From: Membranipora membranacea
Lineage: Eukaryota; Bryozoa; Gymnolaemata; Cheilostomatida; Membraniporidae
NCBI GenBank assembly: GCA_914767715.1
Contig: OU612075.1
Span: forward strand, 250,001-314,000
DNA: 64,000 nt
Direction: 5' to 3'
Shown here: piece by piece, positions 62,701-64,000 of the stretch
Layout: the number at the start of each line of letters is the position of its first letter
Numbering within the stretch: the stretch's first letter is position 1
Notes under the pieces: model-generated
Told to the model about the DNA's origin: nothing
Databases searched by the model: none
Seen by the model: the letters and a program-made list of their open reading frames with translations, nothing else
Translations under genes and position numbers: made by a program

Positions 62701-63818
62701 GTCTGTGATAATTTAGAATGTGAGAGGAGAAGTGTGTGCGTTGGACTCACCAGTACGACATGTGACATCAGGACAGTTAATCTCATCAGAGTGATCGGCA
62801 CAGTCAGGGTTACCGTCACACACTGAGTGGTTAGAGACACAACTCAGGTCTCCACACTGAAAGTCTGAGGTCAGCGGACAGCCTGGGTATACTACAATAT
62901 ACAGTCATACATCACGTCAAAGTCATCTGAGAGGGAACTCTCAATGGGCAAAGTATTCAAGGCAAACACTTGCAATGACTCTGTTCAAAATTCTCACTCT
63001 TCTGGTATTTCAATTAGGCATCCCCATGTCAAAATAGTACTCTCAGAGAGTATCTAGATCAATCAAGCAGTTAGCTCTGGCAGGACTCGCTCAACTCAGC
63101 AAGGAACAATCAAACAGCAATAGCCTCAATTGGAATATCCCCAGTATTGTATGAATCATAGCCTGGGTTTCAGGCCAACAATTGGGCCTTGTCTGTGTTA
63201 TTGGTTGTGTTGGGTATTGCTTCTGTGTTGTTATCTACTCATGTATCACTATTGTGCATTTCTGAGTAGATAACTCCAAATTGTTGGACTGAATCCGAGT
63301 CTATATGAATGAGTGAATGTGTGTGTATTGCTTGATGTCGGTATTTCATACCGCCAATATCACAAACAAAGATGGTTTAAAAGGCTGTATACTTTCACCT
63401 TGTAGGGTGCATAGACATTGGCTAAAAACTCTGTTCGCATTTCAAAACATGCGACATTCTTCAAAATCAGCATCTCAGAAATATCAGCACTATGTACCCA
63501 AATCAAAGCCCACACACATCATTGATCCAACCAGCTGTACCCTTACCACATTGATCCCACCAGCTGTACCCTTACCACATTGATCCCACCAGCTGTACCC
63601 TTACCACATTGATCCCACCAGCTGTACCCTTACCACATTGATCGTTCTCGTCCGAGCCGTCGAAGCAGTCCTGTATTTTATCACATGCGTGATTAGAAGG
63701 TATACACTGTCCTGACTGACAGACAAACTCATCGAGCTCACACGGATTACACGAGCAGAACGTCGGGTCCTCATCACTTGAGTCCGCACAGTCAGCCTCA
63801 CTGTCACATCTATAACTC
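39012..63818 (-). CDS. LDL receptor-related protein (LRP1/LRP2-like), 3' part, 38 exons
   Basis: A giant endocytic receptor gene whose 5' part lies beyond the window. Thirty-eight exons, from 63634-63818 down to 39012-39215, were placed by AG/GT signals. They keep one reading frame throughout: 5,596 nt, i.e. one carried base plus 1,864 codons and TAG. Domain order is 10 LDLa, 2 EGF-like, YWTD propeller, EGF, 11 LDLa, 2 EGF-like, YWTD propeller, 2 EGF-like, transmembrane helix, cytoplasmic tail with FDNPIY. This is the C-terminal half of LRP1/LRP2-type receptors, which bind lipoproteins and many other ligands at the cell surface through calcium-loaded LDLa modules, release them at endosomal pH through the propellers, and are internalised through NPxY. 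Assignment to LRP1 rather than LRP2 or an independent paralogue cannot be made here. Individual exon sets are given in the separate entries. Confidence 0.93.
42338..46878 (-). CDS. LRP: EGF pair and second YWTD propeller
   Basis: Exons 46747-46878 ([20 protein letters not shown]), 45909-46052 ([19 protein letters not shown]), 45394-45497 ([15 protein letters not shown]), 44861-45039 ([20 protein letters not shown]), 43755-43889 ([20 protein letters not shown]), 43310-43425 ([20 protein letters not shown]), 42889-43005 ([20 protein letters not shown]) and 42338-42511 ([20 protein letters not shown]). The blades are less canonical than in the first propeller (YWAD, VFWCDG), but spacing and order fit an LRP propeller. 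The intron between 43889 and 44861 carries a foldback transposon and an exon-like stretch at 44577-44681 that does not fit the phase. Confidence 0.9.
44108..44500. mobile_element. Foldback MITE with TTAA flanks
   Basis: Two arms of roughly 175-190 bp face each other (ACCACTGCTG.CACAGC.GGG.. and its complement) with a loop of only about 20 bp. TTAA stands at both ends (44104-44107 and 44501-44504), which fits piggyBac-type insertion. No coding content. It lies in an LRP intron. Confidence 0.85.
46452..46718. repeat. 25-bp minisatellite near an LRP donor
   Basis: GTGTATAGTGTATCATGTGACCAGT and close variants (GTGTAGTG, CGACC, GACTAGT) are repeated about ten times, starting about 28 bp inside the intron from the donor of exon 46747-46878. 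Confidence 0.9.
47300..54318 (-). CDS. LRP: EGF module and second LDLa cluster (eleven repeats)
   Basis: Exons 54159-54318 ([17 protein letters not shown], then start of LDLa), 53580-53813, 50788-51005, 50212-50398, 49954-50009, 49481-49603, 48908-49077, 48394-48592 and 47300-47425. LDLa signatures include [78 protein letters not shown] and [13 protein letters not shown]. Eleven repeats between EGF modules equals the size of cluster IV in vertebrate LRP1. Single repeats are split between exons in several places, for example between 53580 and 51005, where a 2.4-kb satellite fills the intron yet the phase (2) is preserved. Confidence 0.92.
47486..47987. mobile_element. TA-flanked MITE, copy B (inverted relative to 10.8 kb)
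   Basis: Termini GACATTTTTCTGAGCTC and the complement of GACAGTTTTC, bounded by TA at 47484-47485 and 47988-47989. Arms share TGTCCTCTCTCCAGTT and ACTTTTAACCCACGCCGC with the copy at 10797-11279. It lies in an LRP intron. Confidence 0.75.
48061..48294. repeat. 15-bp minisatellite
   Basis: About 15 units of TATGATATGACCTTG or TATGATATGACCTAG. Period 15 keeps two minus-strand frames open (YHTRS / IIQGH repeats). It is intronic within the LRP gene and is not a coding region. Confidence 0.93.
51008..53410. repeat. 2.4-kb 12-bp satellite with higher-order structure in an LRP intron
   Basis: About 200 units of TACATCAATATA with recurring variants (TACATCAATACA, TTCATCAATACA, TATTTCAATATA, TACATCAATTCA). 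The variants recur in a fixed order, giving a higher-order unit of roughly 10-14 monomers (120-168 bp). The array abuts the acceptor of exon 50788-51005. On the minus strand it is open for 798 codons, because 12 nt makes four stop-free codons (MYIL/MYVL). Confidence 0.95.
54600..54760. repeat. Minisatellite of CACACTGTGACA units
   Basis: Irregular tandem units of GATCCACACTGTGACA and CACAATGTGA, in the intron just downstream of the LRP exon 54791-55020. Confidence 0.85.
54791..58398 (-). CDS. LRP: EGF pair and first YWTD propeller
   Basis: Exons 58270-58398 (EGF, starts INECLNAS, six Cys), 57495-57681 (calcium-binding-type [18 protein letters not shown], then [11 protein letters not shown] opening the propeller), 56998-57087 ([13 protein letters not shown]), 56585-56740 ([14 protein letters not shown] and DKLYWTDW), 56046-56159 ([17 protein letters not shown]), 55345-55515 ([20 protein letters not shown] and RVWWADG) and 54791-55020 ([16 protein letters not shown] and [10 protein letters not shown]). 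The repeating YWTD-like strands give a six-bladed propeller as in LDLR/LRP proteins, used for acid-dependent ligand release. A 25-bp tandem repeat overlaps the donor at 57494. A SINE lies in the intron between 55515 and 56046. Confidence 0.92.
55575..55780 (-). mobile_element. tRNA-derived SINE
   Basis: On the minus strand a tRNA-like head starts near 55780, with an A box (TATCTCAATTGGTTAAG, 55757-55773) and a B box (GGGTTCGAATCCCGC, 55707-55721), spaced as in a tRNA. It is followed by a non-tRNA body of about 130 bp. Pol III promoter elements look intact. It sits in an LRP intron. Confidence 0.7.
57445..57510. repeat. 25-bp tandem repeat overlapping an LRP splice donor
   Basis: CTGATATAGTATTTAATATAAGTAC starts at 57445, 57470 and 57495. 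The last base of the LRP exon is 57495, so the exon end and its GTACTT donor are repeated 25 bp further into the intron (donor-like GT at 57468-57469). Confidence 0.85.
58871..63818 (-). CDS. LRP: first LDLa cluster (ten repeats)
   Basis: Exons 63634-63818, 62751-62891, 62155-62280, 61611-61725, 61094-61224, 60632-60790, 60166-60264, 59640-59796 and 58871-58965. Most repeats show the calcium signature CDxxxDCxDGSDE ([65 protein letters not shown]). Two are unusual: [13 protein letters not shown] (exon 61611-61725) and [13 protein letters not shown] (exon 60632-60790). In these, Cys replaces two variable positions inside the calcium loop. The first of them and the 62155-62280 repeat also lack the usual N-terminal CxxxxFxC part. 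The sequence upstream of 63818 to the window end shows no further exon, so the next 5' exon is outside. Confidence 0.9.
63521..63640. repeat. 29-bp tandem repeat that quadruplicates an LRP splice donor
   Basis: The CCTTACCAC motif (minus strand GTGGTAAGG) recurs at 63541, 63570, 63599 and 63628. Each 29-bp unit includes the end of the exon (ATGTG) and a full GTAAGG donor. The exon-proximal copy is the one in frame (exon end 63634). Confidence 0.9.
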
Positions 63819-64000
63819 CTGTGTACAGTATAATAATACAAAGTATCTGATTGGTTGAGCTTAACCAGATAAGCTGGCTCTGATGGGCTGTCTGATAGAT
63901 CTTCACTACTCAACAGCCAATCACAGCCAATACCTTGGATAGGGTGAGCTTAGATTCAGTTTGATATATTTGTCTCCACCTTGAAATCAACCTCGACTAA

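Overview
The window looks like nuclear DNA of an invertebrate animal. It is AT-rich, has spliceosomal introns of a few hundred bases with GT..AG ends, and carries CR1/L2-like LINE debris, a tRNA-derived SINE, many MITE-type elements and abundant minisatellites. The largest gene encodes an LDL-receptor-related protein with LDLa, EGF and YWTD modules and an FxNPxY tail, which is an animal-only architecture. The lineage could be an early-branching one (sponge or cnidarian type), but the sequence alone does not settle this. All exon models were built by hand from splice signals and reading-phase continuity; nothing was searched or aligned by program.

Layout. 1-1670 (minus): the 5' end of a multi-exon membrane-protein gene that runs off the left edge. 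4245-9800: repeats, two LINE remnants, a U2-snRNA-like fragment and two minisatellites. 11810-12353 (plus): an unrecognised 172-residue ORF behind a splice acceptor. 10797-18589: MITEs, including four copies of one family with perfect 9-bp target duplications, a perfect 50-bp hairpin and a third LINE remnant. 20515-25816 (plus): an amidase-signature gene that appears dead. It lacks the exons for the catalytic Lys/Ser core and has a minisatellite inside the signature exon, a phase break and a premature TGA. 27540-29880: three tandem copies of a ~795-bp non-coding unit. 33212-37238 (minus): a complete eight-exon gene for a 550-residue secreted beta-propeller protein. 39012-63818 (minus): 38 phase-consistent exons (1,864 codons plus stop) of the LRP gene, which continues beyond the right edge.

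The LRP exons encode, from N to C terminus: ten LDLa repeats, two EGF-like modules, a YWTD propeller, one EGF module, eleven LDLa repeats, two EGF modules, a second YWTD propeller, two EGF-like modules, a transmembrane helix, and a cytoplasmic tail with an FDNPIY endocytosis motif. This is the LRP1/LRP2 C-terminal plan. Its introns hold a 2.4-kb 12-bp satellite, a TTAA-flanked foldback element, a TA-flanked MITE and a SINE.

The most unusual theme is that several minisatellites start at, or duplicate, splice sites: LRP donors at 63.63 and 57.49 kb, an LRP acceptor at 51.0 kb, and an amidase acceptor at 21.75 kb.
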